Source: Actinernus sp. WN-2022 (Eukaryota > Cnidaria > Anthozoa > Actiniaria > Actinernidae). From it: a stretch of 64,000 nucleotides of DNA. The notes below the pieces were generated by a model, which saw nothing but the letters and a program-made list of their open reading frames with translations, was not told the DNA's origin and made no database searches. The translations under genes and the position numbers were made by a program. The stretch spans positions 25,417,036 to 25,481,035 of the forward strand of contig JAOWCC010001501.1 of assembly GCA_030867875.1 (NCBI GenBank), in the 5' to 3' direction. This document shows positions 31,801 through 41,100 of this stretch, one piece after another; the first letter of the stretch is position 1, and each line of letters begins with the position of its first letter.

Positions 31801-34674
31801 GAGCCTTTTTTTAGTGTCAAAAAGTAATTTCATAGGTGATTGATTTAGAGTTTGACTGGTTAGTTTATTCAGGATTGTATTTAGACATGGCCTGACATGA
31901 GACCTAAGATTTTACATCCCTTATCCAAGAAGACTTATCGGTAATCATTTTCAATTTGAGAACAAGATTGTTTAACAAAGGGCAGCACCTTCTAATCAGT
32001 TATTTTAAGACCTTGAGTGTTGGTCCGGCTAGGGTTTTGAACCCACAACCTCCCACACAAAACACCAGCACTTAATCAGAGCTAACCAGGTGGTTACATC
32101 ACTAGTGTGAACCAAACCTGAAGAAGAATACAAAACCACCTCTCTTGTGCAAGCGAGATTCAAGCTTGTGCAAGCAAGATTCAAGCAAGAATCTTGTTCT
32201 AAAACTGCGAATTGGGGTGCAGGTTGGCGGAGTGGAAAACACTCGCCTCTCACCTGCTGCAGTCCCAGATTCAATTCCTGGCTCGGGCACCATATACGAG
32301 TTACAATGTAGGTTTCTTGTTGATTCCTCATCTGCATTTGAGGGTTTTCTCAGGTTCTATGGTTTTCCTCCCTCCATAAAAATCAACATGTGAGACCGTC
32401 AAGTATTGTGTGCCCAAAACAGTTACATGTAATGTAGTAAGGAGTGTGCGAGGAGTAAAAGCAGGCCCACATCAGCTGTAAGCCACAATAATCAGCCTGC
32501 TACATGTATAACAAATAAAAGATTTATTTATTTATTATGTTAATAGCTACTGAACTGTAACCTACACACCTGTACATCTGTTACATCTCCTATGTGTTCC
32601 ACCTCACAAATCAAATTAGGCTCATTTGGTACTCCAGTCATTCCTTTGCCAGAATCTTGTAGAGCATCCTCCGTTTTCCATACACACAGCTTATTTCTCT
32701 GTGAAAAACAACAACAAAGCAAACACAACAATATACAATGTACACATATATCTCAAGTGGCACACCAATATTGGCTGACTATAATTTTCATGATTGATTT
32801 TGTGAGATGTACACTGTCTTGTACATGTACTAAGTCATATTTACGGCTTTACTAGCTGACTTAATAAATGATGATGATGATGAACTAATACGGTAACTAA
32901 ATGTACATGTAGTTTGCAACTTTTCGTTACTAATGTATTTTTTTTAATACATGCAGGTACAAATACATGTATGTAACCCAAAGTGGTTAGTAAAATTGTT
33001 GACCTAAAATAATAGGTATTTATTGACTGAGCAGGAGGGCCGGACAGGAAATTATTTACCTTGAGGTCATGACATAAATGTATAGACCAGGCACAGCAAG
33101 GTCCAAACAAAATGCATGACCGAGAACAAAATATTTTCCCATTCGGCCGGACTTAATTCAGTCAATAAGTTTTTTTAATCATATGGCCACTTACCGGTAC
33201 ACGTAGTTTGTTTTCATAATGGCAAAACAACAAGCAAAACAACTGGTGGAAGACTTTTTCCAGCCCACTCACCTCCAACTGTTACTTTTCTAAATGGTTT
33301 TGCAAGGAAATCAGGTGCAGGGTCATATCGGTCATACATGTACAATGTATATGGTACATGTAACTAGTAATACATTAAATGAAGAAGCCTCACAACCTTT
33401 TTCACCAGACATAATTAATTTCAATAAAAAGTCCATGTAGCGTAGTGTCATAATAATTATTTACTGTATGATACTTGGTTATGTTATTCAGTTTCTGTCG
33501 AAATTATCATGAGGCAATACATTTTATTCTATATCCAGACAATGCCTACAAGTATTTTGAATAATTGAATGATATTCCTATCAATACTAAAAATTATTGG
33601 GGCAGTCAAATCTCACAGTACCCGCAGTAGTACCCCAAAAGGATAATTTTCCTCAAAGTTAAATTCCAGCCCTGATTTAGTTGCATCAAGTTCTAAATTC
33701 CAAATGGTTTATTTTGCATCAAAGATACATGGAACTGTTACCAGGTCTTCCAAGCCAGAGGCTTATAAAATCATTAAGTATTCTGATGAACTTCAGGGAA
33801 TTTAGGTTGGTTTTGGAGGAGGGAGAAAACCAGAGAACCCTGGCAGTGAAAAACCCTTGAAGCAAGGGTAAGATGCATGACTACCAACAAACTCAACTCA
33901 CATATGATGCAGAGTCTGGGAATGCTTTTTAACAATGCTCAAATTTTGTCCCTATTATGCTCCAGCCACTGCCTATTACGCCAGGAGCAATGCCACATCT
34001 TTATACTTGAAAATTTCAAATATAAGTTAGAGAAGCAAAATTATCCCTGGGATTTATAGACAAAATTAACACTTGAGGCACATTGATGACACATCTGGGC
34101 CCACTCTGCAAAGCCACAGGTGTGAACACCGCCTGGTGTATGACATGCTGTCGAACGCCTGCATTATGCTACATTACATTTTCTGTTACATGTAAGCGCG
34201 TCCAAGAAGGAATAGGCTTCTGCCGATGATGCCATCATAATTTCTGGCATAATAGACATGCAAGAGAGAGAAAAAGGGAAGAGACATCTGCGTTTGGTTT
34301 ACCTAGCAACCCTGTCATAATCCACCACGTGACTTTGAAACCCGATGTCAATCAACTAACGTGGCCTCAAATAGTGTAAGCGACGTGTTGTGTTTTCCAT
34401 GCGCATCACGCATTTCCGGTAAAAAACCGGTTTCAAAATCCGTTTGGTTTGTCCATAGGCATAGTTGCCTTTATACACTGGCAGTCGAGGCATAAATGTG
34501 TCTACATTTGAAGAGCTTTTAAATTACCACGAGAGAATATTTTACCTGATCGTCCCATCCACCAGTAATAAACGTATCTGAAGGTTGGAGTGAATCAGGT
34601 CTGGGAGGACTCCAGCGCGCTTTAGCTATTTTATGTCCCACATATTTCGCCACGATCTCCCCACCGGCCGCCAT
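13807..34674 (-). CDS. NUP43: Nucleoporin Nup43, WD40 repeat protein, 7 exons, complete
   Basis: Nup43 is a beta-propeller subunit of the Y (Nup107-160) complex of the nuclear pore scaffold and also acts at kinetochores. Exons on the minus strand are 34674-34546, 32698-32570, 31746-31669, 26585-26417, 18746-18611, 15641-15490 and 14153-13807. Exon lengths 129, 129, 78, 169, 136, 152 and 347 keep frame and give 379 residues plus TAA, matching the usual length of about 380. The N-terminus is MAAGGEIVAKYVGHKIAKAR. Visible WD blocks include IVTAGEDGRINIL (exon 4), VKLWDLRQ (exon 5), AAGGQDGVLSIWDMRQ (exon 6) and LFTCSEDGSLWQWD (exon 7). Every junction shows GT donors and pyrimidine-rich AG acceptors. 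Introns 2.9 to 7.7 kb long hold LINEs, SINEs and MITEs, mostly inserted away from exon edges. The gene starts 432 bp from UTP11 on the opposite strand. Confidence 0.96.
14209..14862. mobile_element. MITE of the GAAACAC family, split by a Penelope-type insert
   Basis: GAAATAGAAAACATTTTCCG at the left and ATTTTCTCTATTTCC near 14762 are inverted ends. The interior GAGTTATAGAAAC...GAGTGGGAGTTTGG...AACACGAGCCC matches the copy inside the LINE at 22998-23345. The left part is interrupted at 14240-14420 by the tandem hammerhead-like repeats. Confidence 0.6.
14246..14400 (+). ncRNA. Tandem pair of hammerhead-like motifs (78-bp unit)
   Basis: Two 78-bp units each contain TCTAC, CTGAAGA, a perfect GGCTGG/CCAGCC stem, GAAA and GTAGA. 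In unit 2 (14343-14386) the order TCTAC-core-stem-GAAATATC-GTAGA matches a minimal type I hammerhead with a 5-bp stem I and cleavage expected after TATC. Unit 1 has AAC at that site and is probably inactive. Tandem arrangement fits the terminal repeats of Penelope-like elements. One extra A precedes stem II. Confidence 0.5.
15200..15388 (-). repeat. tRNA-derived SINE, family 1
   Basis: On the minus strand AACTCAGTGGTTAAGCGCC (A box) is followed by GTTCAAACTCCGG (B box) and AAGGTGCTGCCTTTGTG, as in the 9228-9500 copy. It lies in NUP43 intron 6, about 100 bp from exon 6. Confidence 0.7.
16101..17460. mobile_element. TTAA-flanked element with GTGTCCGA ends, copy 1
   Basis: The termini AGACACCGTGTCCGA and TCGGACACAGGATCT are inverted, flanked by CTAA (mutated) and TTAA. 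The interior shares AGAGGAAGGCCGAAGAAAGA, GCAGTCCA.CTTTTGCTTTC and a terminal open frame (17125-17373, ending NKQSRAFELY) with copy 2 at 44974-46069. The frames are broken and no transposase domain is recognised. TTAA target sites fit piggyBac or Kolobok groups. Confidence 0.65.
16165..16480. repeat. Insert within TTAA element copy 1, with C-run
   Basis: This segment is absent from copy 2 and is bounded by ATACTAG on both sides (16170 and 16465 areas). It holds repeated ACCCTTT stretches and a run of about 14 C. It is probably a separate insertion of unknown type. Confidence 0.45.
17480..17660. repeat. Fragment of the CAACATTTG MITE family
   Basis: Repeated CAACA and AATGTTG blocks ending CCATTTGACTGGGG resemble the fuller element at 47391-47819. 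From 17661 to 18610 I see nothing else recognisable. Confidence 0.4.
18995..20650 (+). pseudogene. Degenerate non-LTR retrotransposon (same family as 1421-2186)
   Basis: RT blocks FIDLKKAFDTVDHSILLNKL, then FYLFADD-like IYLLMTLT in a shifted frame, then YLGILIDSNLSKTWKHHIDY and ILQKRALRLMHFANN are read across several frameshifts and stops. The 3'UTR has a stem-loop at 20557-20596 and ends gaagttgaagttga. It lies in NUP43 intron 4 in the antisense orientation to the gene. A small MITE is nested at 20077-20209. Confidence 0.8.
20077..20209. mobile_element. MITE with GACCCCGTCCACAC ends
   Basis: GACCCCGTCCACACATATCC at the left is inverted at the right as GGATACGTGTGGACGGGGTC. The interior also pairs (CGTTTTCGTA type). 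It is nested in the LINE, so it is younger than that copy. Confidence 0.75.
20880..21890 (+). pseudogene. Frameshifted non-LTR retrotransposon RT domain
   Basis: Blocks read LGIRGSLLKWFESYLSNRKQ, AGVPQ, VYADDTSLFEIV, HLGVTLSSNLSWRAHI, LYKSLVRPIMEYADVLWD and TTKLWNEIDIEIR. At least three frame changes are needed. It represents a different non-LTR family from its left neighbour. There is no endonuclease domain, so it is 5' truncated. Confidence 0.8.
21890..22075 (+). pseudogene. LINE C-terminal cysteine/histidine fragment
   Basis: The frame reads HTRLRLDAYALNYYLFKIGI then SPACSCGFSK, a stop, and ISHFF-LHCP in the next frame. This matches the C-terminal CCHC-like tail common in non-LTR ORF2 proteins. 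It is a separate short fragment between two larger elements. Confidence 0.6.
22998..23345. mobile_element. MITE of the GAAACAC family nested in a LINE
   Basis: TTTCTATAGAGTTATAGAAA palindromes occur three times, with AGAAATAGAAAACATTTCCC at the left and TTTCTATTTCC inside the right half. The LINE reading frame stops at the left edge and resumes after the right edge, so the MITE inserted into the LINE. A related copy is at 14209-14862. Confidence 0.75.
25487..25534 (+). other. 3'UTR hairpin of the 22-25.6 kb LINE
   Basis: GGGGCATAAGCA (25487-25498) pairs with TGCTTGTGCTCC (25523-25534): 12 pairs, two of them G-U, as expected for an RNA structure and not a DNA palindrome. It lies about 80 nt before the element's 3' end. 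Confidence 0.5.
26999..27066. repeat. Near-perfect palindrome GATCTGTATGGGC
   Basis: GATCTGTATGGGC plus TTTACAATGGC at the left is mirrored by GCCATTGTAAAGCCC plus ATACAGATC at the right, around GAGCCGCTTCGGC. It is a hairpin-type MITE remnant in NUP43 intron 3. Confidence 0.6.
27432..27536. repeat. 21-bp minisatellite, 5 copies
   Basis: The unit is tctgtatcacggaccatgg plus tg with point differences. Both strands stay open because the unit is a multiple of three; no gene is implied. The flanks (tattctgtacc / tgatacagaata) form an inverted repeat. Confidence 0.8.
28075..28175 (-). repeat. tRNA-derived SINE head, family 3
   Basis: On the minus strand TTAGCCCAGTTGGTAGAGC is a good A box and GGGTTCAAATCCCGG a perfect B box. 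The spacing resembles a tRNA, but the 5' and 3' ends do not pair into an acceptor stem. TA microsatellite follows at 28190-28213. Confidence 0.55.
28370..28558 (-). repeat. Degenerate tRNA-derived SINE, family 1
   Basis: Read on the minus strand it has a weakened A box (TTAGTGGTTAAAACC), a B box (GATTCAAACCC) and the family body CCTTTACATAAT...GAATGGTTAGGCCTTGAC. Confidence 0.5.
29285..29585. repeat. Tandem duplication containing GGTTAGGGTG
   Basis: Two copies, about 155-190 bp each, share GGTTAGGGTGTTTT, GGTTTGGATTAG, AGAAGCAT and CTCTAAAAACCCTAAAT. It looks superficially telomeric but is not a TTAGGG array. Confidence 0.6.
30793..30908 (+). ncRNA. Composite tRNA-like plus 5S rRNA-like sequence
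   Basis: TCTGTGGCGCAGTGCGTTAA resembles a tRNA D-arm/A box. Further on, AAGTTAAGCCCGACCGGGC, GGTTAGTA and GGATGGGTGACCG (30864-30908) follow the order and spacing of the 5S rRNA internal control region (box A, intermediate element, box C). It is too divergent to be a 5S gene. A 5S-derived SINE head is the likeliest explanation. Confidence 0.45.
31915..32098 (-). repeat. tRNA-derived SINE, family 1
   Basis: Minus strand: TTAGCTCTGATTAAGTGC (A box), GGGTTCAAAACCC (B box), AAGGTGCTGCCC in the body. Located downstream of NUP43 exon 3 on the forward map, inside intron 2. Confidence 0.6.
32218..32535 (+). repeat. tRNA-derived SINE, family 2
   Basis: GTTGGCGGAGTGG with CTCGCCTCTCACC and a B box AGATTCAATTCCTGG are followed by GAGGGTTTTCTCAGG...GGTTTTCCTCC, ending in CCTGCTA...AACAAATAAA and a TTTA tail. 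It resembles the copy at 48232-48515 along its whole length. It ends 35 bp before NUP43 exon 2. Confidence 0.7.
32699..34545. other. NUP43 intron 1, no recognised element
   Basis: Only short TACATGTA-type microsatellite patches and a small ATGATG run (32866-32882) are visible. No open frame with family resemblance was found. Confidence 0.5.
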
Positions 34675-35106
34675 TACAGCGATCACTAGTTCTTTGACTT
34701 TTGCATATGGCGCGCTTCACGCTTGGACCCAGTCTTTCTGTGCTGAATTCACACAGGCAGTCCAGAAAACAGCCTAAAGAGACACAGATGGTATATTCTA
34801 GTCGGCTGGTGTCCGCTCACTTCCTAGGGGGAGGAAGCGAGCGGACGACCTCGTACTGTCTGAAAATCAGGCTACTGGTTTCCCAGGCTAGTAATATTCT
34901 GAAAGTTTTGGAATTTTACTGCGATATGTTTCCCGATATCTGATTTTTTTAAATATTATTGATTGTGTAAGAGAGGGACTGGAACCGAACATTGTCGCTG
35001 ACCCTTCTGACACCGTGATCGCTGGTTCATTTCTTGTTCCATGTGAGTGTTTAAGTTTTGTCAACTTTATTTGTGATTGTCGTCGAGTTTCTTGGAATTA
35101 TCCAGG
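34675..35106. promoter_or_regulatory. Candidate bidirectional promoter between NUP43 and UTP11
   Basis: The start codons of the two divergent housekeeping-type genes lie 432 bp apart, so their 5'UTRs and core promoters must share this interval unless there are far upstream exons. No TATA box at a convincing position was seen near either ATG. The stretch has more GC and CpG than the surrounding introns. Sharing of regulatory control between a nucleoporin and an SSU-processome factor is inference from position only. Confidence 0.45.
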
Positions 35107-38100
35107 ATGTCTGCGTTCGCAAAGGCGAAGAAATCCTACCAGAAGAATCACAAGGAAAGAGGCCAGGTAAGTTAGAGCGCTTGGGACACGTAATTTGACA
35201 TTAAATGAGCGCATCGAGAAATATAAATGTTGACTTTTGTTGAAGCTTTTAACTTTAAAAATTAGGATAAAGCTTAAAGGGGCTGTGTCGCGGTACTAGT
35301 CTTTACATTCGCGTTCCTGCCCGGAAACAGCTATTCCAGCGATTTTGGTATGAACTAAGGCAGCTCTCGGCCATGTGGGATGCTTAAAATCAAGGCAAAT
35401 ATGCAAAAATGACTAACAAACAGTGTACATTGTACATGTATTAATAAACAGTCTCCAGGGAAATCATTGAAAATCCTTTCAATCAAGCATCGAGGGAGGG
35501 AAGTTTAACTGTTTGTATCGGATGTGGCCAAGACTTTTATATGGCTAATAAATGTTATCCTGGCACTGTCTCAATGGACAGCATCTGTATGCACTTTTGA
35601 TTGCATTCATATTATTTTGGTGTACTGCCTTTTTCTTATTGCGTTTGACGAAGGAGAACACAACCTAATCTGGTGACGGGTTCCCTGTGCCTGTGTGTGA
35701 CATGTTTGCCGGTAGCCCAAAAAAAGTTCAGTTTTTCGTAGGCCTATTACAAAATACCTCGATATCATGAATGGCCGGGGAACTGGTAACTATATACACG
35801 ATGCTCGGAGAAACGTCCAGTATAATTGTTTTATTATTTTCCCAATCCAATGCAATAATGTTTAAAAAGTTAGCAAGCACGATATATCAAAGCCTGTAGC
35901 ATTCGACAAAGTCTGATGTCCAAACTATATCAAGTCAAACATGGTCTGTTTTGTCGGCAGTCGTTGAACAGAGAACTGAATCGAATCAACTTGGCCATAA
36001 TTTGTGCTGTCCAGTAACAACCGAGTGAATTCTGTTGGCTTGCTCGCTGTATTGGATTCTGCTTTTCACTGTACATATACACTCAGATACCAAAACTACA
36101 AACAGTAAGATGACCTGGCTGAAGAGAAATCTAGGTCTGAGTTTTCTAGATACCTGTAATCGCCGTATCTTGTGTGAGTTGCGACACTGTGTACATCTTA
36201 ATTGGTTATACAAATATTCAACACTAACATATTCAGGCAGAGAGTTAATCTATAACGACATTTTGATATGCCAAGGAACTTGAAAATCAACACAGTACGA
36301 GGTGAGGGAAATTTAAAGTACTGAGTTCATTGCTGTGTTCCCTAATCGATTAATCTACACTGAATTTCTGACGGACCTGAAACAAGGCTGATCAAAGCCA
36401 GGACCCGGCTACCAACATTGACCATACATTATTCTGCAACTAAACAATGGCAGCCAACCTTGTTTTCACTTGGAAAATAATGTGAATGATCTAAGGAACT
36501 GCATGGGGTGTACTTTATACACATGCATATATATTTTATGTTCTACACTGGAATGTACATGTACTGAGTATTATGAATGCTAGGAACTGGAATGTAGTTT
36601 ATACACATCTGAATAGCCATAGCTAGCTAATAGGGTTGATTTGTGTTCTACACTAACTCCAATTATTGCTGTACACTGTATACCACACAGAAAAATATGC
36701 TATGAATGTTCAAATGAATGCCATAACCATATAAAACACACATGTATACATATAGCCACATAAGCATTGCATCCAATGATTTAATGTTACTGTGACAAAG
36801 ATAATTACAGTTTTATACCCAGATGCATTCCCTTGTATATTAACTTATAAGTCAAGACATCAAAATTTTCACATTTTATTTAGTTAAAAACAAGCATTTT
36901 TGATCAGGATTACTTACACCATCAACATCATTGCAGCAATCTTTCAGCCTTTTGTGTTACCACAGTCCTCAGTTTCTCTTACAAAAATATGTCGAACGCA
37001 CTTTGGTAACCTACGATTACTACTAGTTTATCTCTTATAAAACGGTTTTGGGATATTGTGAAGAATACTCCCCCTACCCCCCCTGGCAAACCCCGGGCAT
37101 TTGACTCGGTATTAAATTAGCAAGGAAACTGTTAGATACGCTTTGATGAAGGAGTTGAAAGACGGTAGCGAGACACAGATTAAAGTGTGGGCTTTTTTTT
37201 GCACCAGGGCCTAACTTCATATGGCATTTAAATGGCTATAACTATATTTCTTGACTAATGCATCCCTGTTATTTTCAATATCATTTTGAATTGCTGGTAC
37301 ATTGTAAGTGTTTGGATAAAGCCAAATTCATTGTTGGAAGTAAAAGAAACATAAAGGAAAAAATTGTGATCACGTAACGTGTTCGCCGCCATGTTGTCTA
37401 GCTAAGTAATGTACGTACATGTACATTGTATTTTAAAATAACATATTATTGCACGATATTAAACACTATTGCGTGATAATAAAATAGTATCGCGTGATAA
37501 ATCGATAGTAACACATTATCGCACGATAGTAAAGCAGTATCGTGCGATATTCTTTCATAACATTTTGCATTTGTGATGGCCCTTACAGGGCTCCGTAGGT
37601 CACTTTAGACAACTTAAAAAAAGGACAAAATTCTGATTTTGTAAGAGACTGGCTTAAAATAAAGGGACTCCAAAAGCTTTGTGCTGTATTTGAAGGTATT
37701 AAAATATAAATGTACATTGCTTATGAATATTTAAACTGTCTGTTAAAAACAAAATGCGGTGTCACTGACAAGTAATACTACAATGTAAGTCCCGGGGGTA
37801 GGGGCATTTGATCGGCAAATACAACGATGGGGTAGGGCATTTGAACAACATTTTTGGCCGGGGGGACGGAAATTTGAACAATCCAAACTCCAAAAAATCA
37901 AATGCCCGGGAGTTGCTGGAGAGGGGGGGGGGGGGGGGATGTTGATGTTTTGAATTGATTGGTACATTATTTTAGCCCTGACTCTCCAGGAAAACAAACA
38001 AACTCAGATTGCATTGAGGAATTGGAGGAAGACCTTTTGTTTTTCTCAGATAAAGGTGATATTATCCTGCAAGATGATTTCAACGCTAGAACAGGCAATT

Positions 38101-41100
38101 TGTTAGACCTAATTGAACAAGACAATGACAATTTCATTTGTCTCCCGGATGATTATAAGATCGATTTGACAAAACAAAGATACTCTGAAGACATTGTTAT
38201 GGCCTCACGCGGAAGAGCCCTGATAGACACATGCATAGAAAATGATCTACGGATTTTGAATGGAAGGGTCCTAGGAGACAGAAACGGCAAAAGGTCAAAT
38301 GGTAGTAGTTTAGTTGATTACATTATAACTAATGAAGTGCTTCTAGAGCGGATCCAGTACCTAAAAGTTGACCCCCTAAAACCTCACCTTTTGGATCACT
38401 GTAGCTTAAGCTACTCGTTATGTATGTCTTATGAGATTACTGAAGAGCAAACATTTCTGAAACCTGCACCTGAAAGATACGTCTGGAGAAAAGGTGACGA
38501 AACAAAAATTGAATCCGCTATGAACTCTGAAGAAATCAAAGATAGACTAAGATGTTTTATCAACACCGACTTTAAGAAAGATGCTAACCTTGCAGCCCAC
38601 AACTTTTCAAGCATAGTGGCCGATGTGTACCATAAAGCCGGCATCAAAAGAACTCGAAATAGGACCAAAAAGTGCCGATCTATTGATTTCATAATAAGTG
38701 GTTCGACCTAGAATGTAAAAATGAAAAATCCAATCTAGATCGAGGCTTTAGGCAAACTTTTAGTTAAAAATCCACACGATGAAAAGAACAGACGGCTGCT
38801 ATTCATAAAGAAAAAAACATTTCCGCAAATTAATGAAAAGTAAGAAAACTAGGTTCATTGAAGGCAAACTGAATGAAATATCTTCAAACTGCCATAAAAA
38901 CCCCGAAAAATATTGGAAGATTCTGAAAGATATTTATGGCTCAACAACTAAAACCAAAAAGTCTACACTGAACATTCCTACACAGAAACTCCTCGATCAT
39001 TTCAAAAACCTGAATAAACAGACAGATGAGGAGCCTCTGACAACGTTTGATGAACAAACTAAAATACATGGTCCCCTCAATTCCATTATTACTGAAAAAG
39101 AGCTCCTTGAGGCTATAAAAAAAATTAAGAACAGGAAAGCGACTGGAAAGGACTGGATACATAACGAGTTCCTTAAATGTTGTAAGGGCCGCTCAAGTCA
39201 ATCTCTTCTACACCTTTTAAACTCGGTTCTCGGCTCGGGAAACTACCCAGACGAGTGGAGTTTCGGATACATTACTCCGATACACAAGAAGGGGAGCAAA
39301 GCCGACCCCAATAATTACAGAGGGATAACTATTCTGCCATGCTTAGGCAAGCTATTTAACTCTATTTTGAACAACAGACTAACCCAATACTTAGAGGACA
39401 ATGATATTCTGAATGCCAAACAATCAGGATTTAGGAAAGGCTCTCGGACAACAGATAATCTATTTGTCCTGAAATTCCTTATTGACAAGTATGCTCGCTC
39501 GAAAAATAAAAATAACTTTCTTTTCACCTGTTTTGTCGATTTCCAGAAAGCTTTTGACAGAATCTCAAGGAAAAAATTGCTAACTAAAATAAATAACATA
39601 GGAATAATGGAAAGATTTTTAGCTATTCTTATTTCGATGTATTCTAATGACAGAGCTTGTATAAAAGTTGAAAATAAGATTACAGAAAGTTTTCAGTGCT
39701 ACAGAGGGGTCAAACAAGGTGATATCCTCTCACCGACCCTATTTAATCTATATATATACACACAACCTCCCCAAGCAATTTAAAGCAGTAAATGACCCTG
39801 TATATCTTGATGATAGACCCATCGATTGCTTATTATATGCCGATGACATGATTATAATGTCCCAATCGGCAGAAGGTCTACAAAAATGTTTACACAAATT
39901 ACAAGATTACTGTAAAGACAACAGTATGCAATTAGTCAACACAGATAAAACGAAGGCTGTCGTTTTTAACAAGTCTGGGAAAAAGTTGAGCAGATTTATA
40001 TTTGAAATCAATGGACAAAATATCGAAACCTCTACCACTTATCGATATCTGGGTCTAACTTTTAGTGCCTGTGGTTCGTTTACTGTAGCCAAACAAGATC
40101 TGAAAAAAACTGCTATGAAAGCTCTATACAAGATAAGAAAAGAAATGGGAGCAAATTTTAGATTTAACGTTGAAATCTCCGTAAAACTATTTGACTCACT
40201 AATAAAACCCATTCTTCTTTACGGAAGCGACGTCTGGGGAATTGATAAAATTCTACCAGACAGTCTTAACCCGATAGAACTAGTGCAAAGTAAGTTTTGT
40301 AAACAGCTGTTAGGAGTTACATGTAGTAGGAGCGCCTCAAACTTAGCATGTAGATGCGAGCTCGGGAAGTTTAGCTTAAAATCTGATTGCAAAACTAATA
40401 GCATAAAATTCTGGGTAAGACTTCTCGCTCTTGACAATAACTCATTGCTCTCAAAAGCTTATAAGGAAATGAAAAGTACAAATGATAATGATAATATTGG
40501 ACACAAAAAATATGTAATATTTTATATAAGTACGGTTTTGGTGAAATTTGGTTGCTCTGCAACTCAAATCCTGAACTCAAGGTTGTTCTGTTCTCTCAGA
40601 TCTTTAGTCAATTGCCTTTTTAGGTCAGTGTAAAATGCACAATTAGTGAGAAAATGTTTTTCATCTTCTTTTTCGATGGTACAAAAAGGGCACCACCTCT
40701 CTTCGGGGGGGATGTAAGGGCGAACATGTCTCCCCTTTTCAATCATTAAATTATGATTGCTTATTCTTAACTTAGTTAGTGAGATTCGGTGTTTTATGTT
40801 CTTTATTTGTAAGAGATAATCCTCTAGCGCGACCTCTGTTTTGAAGGTACGGATGGTTCTTAATTTGTTTTGCTGATTAGAGTTATTTCTATTGTCGTTA
40901 AACAAGCTAGAGAGGTATTCTAGTCTTTCCATATCTCTGGCTCTGTTGAGAAATACCTTTGGAAATACCTCCAATTTCAACACCTACATGTAACTGCTGA
41001 CAAACAATTTAGGCTACTTATAAATCCACCAAGAAAATTAATGAAAACTATTTCGAAATATATTTATGATTGCTTCCAAAAGAGAAAAAAGCACTGCCTT

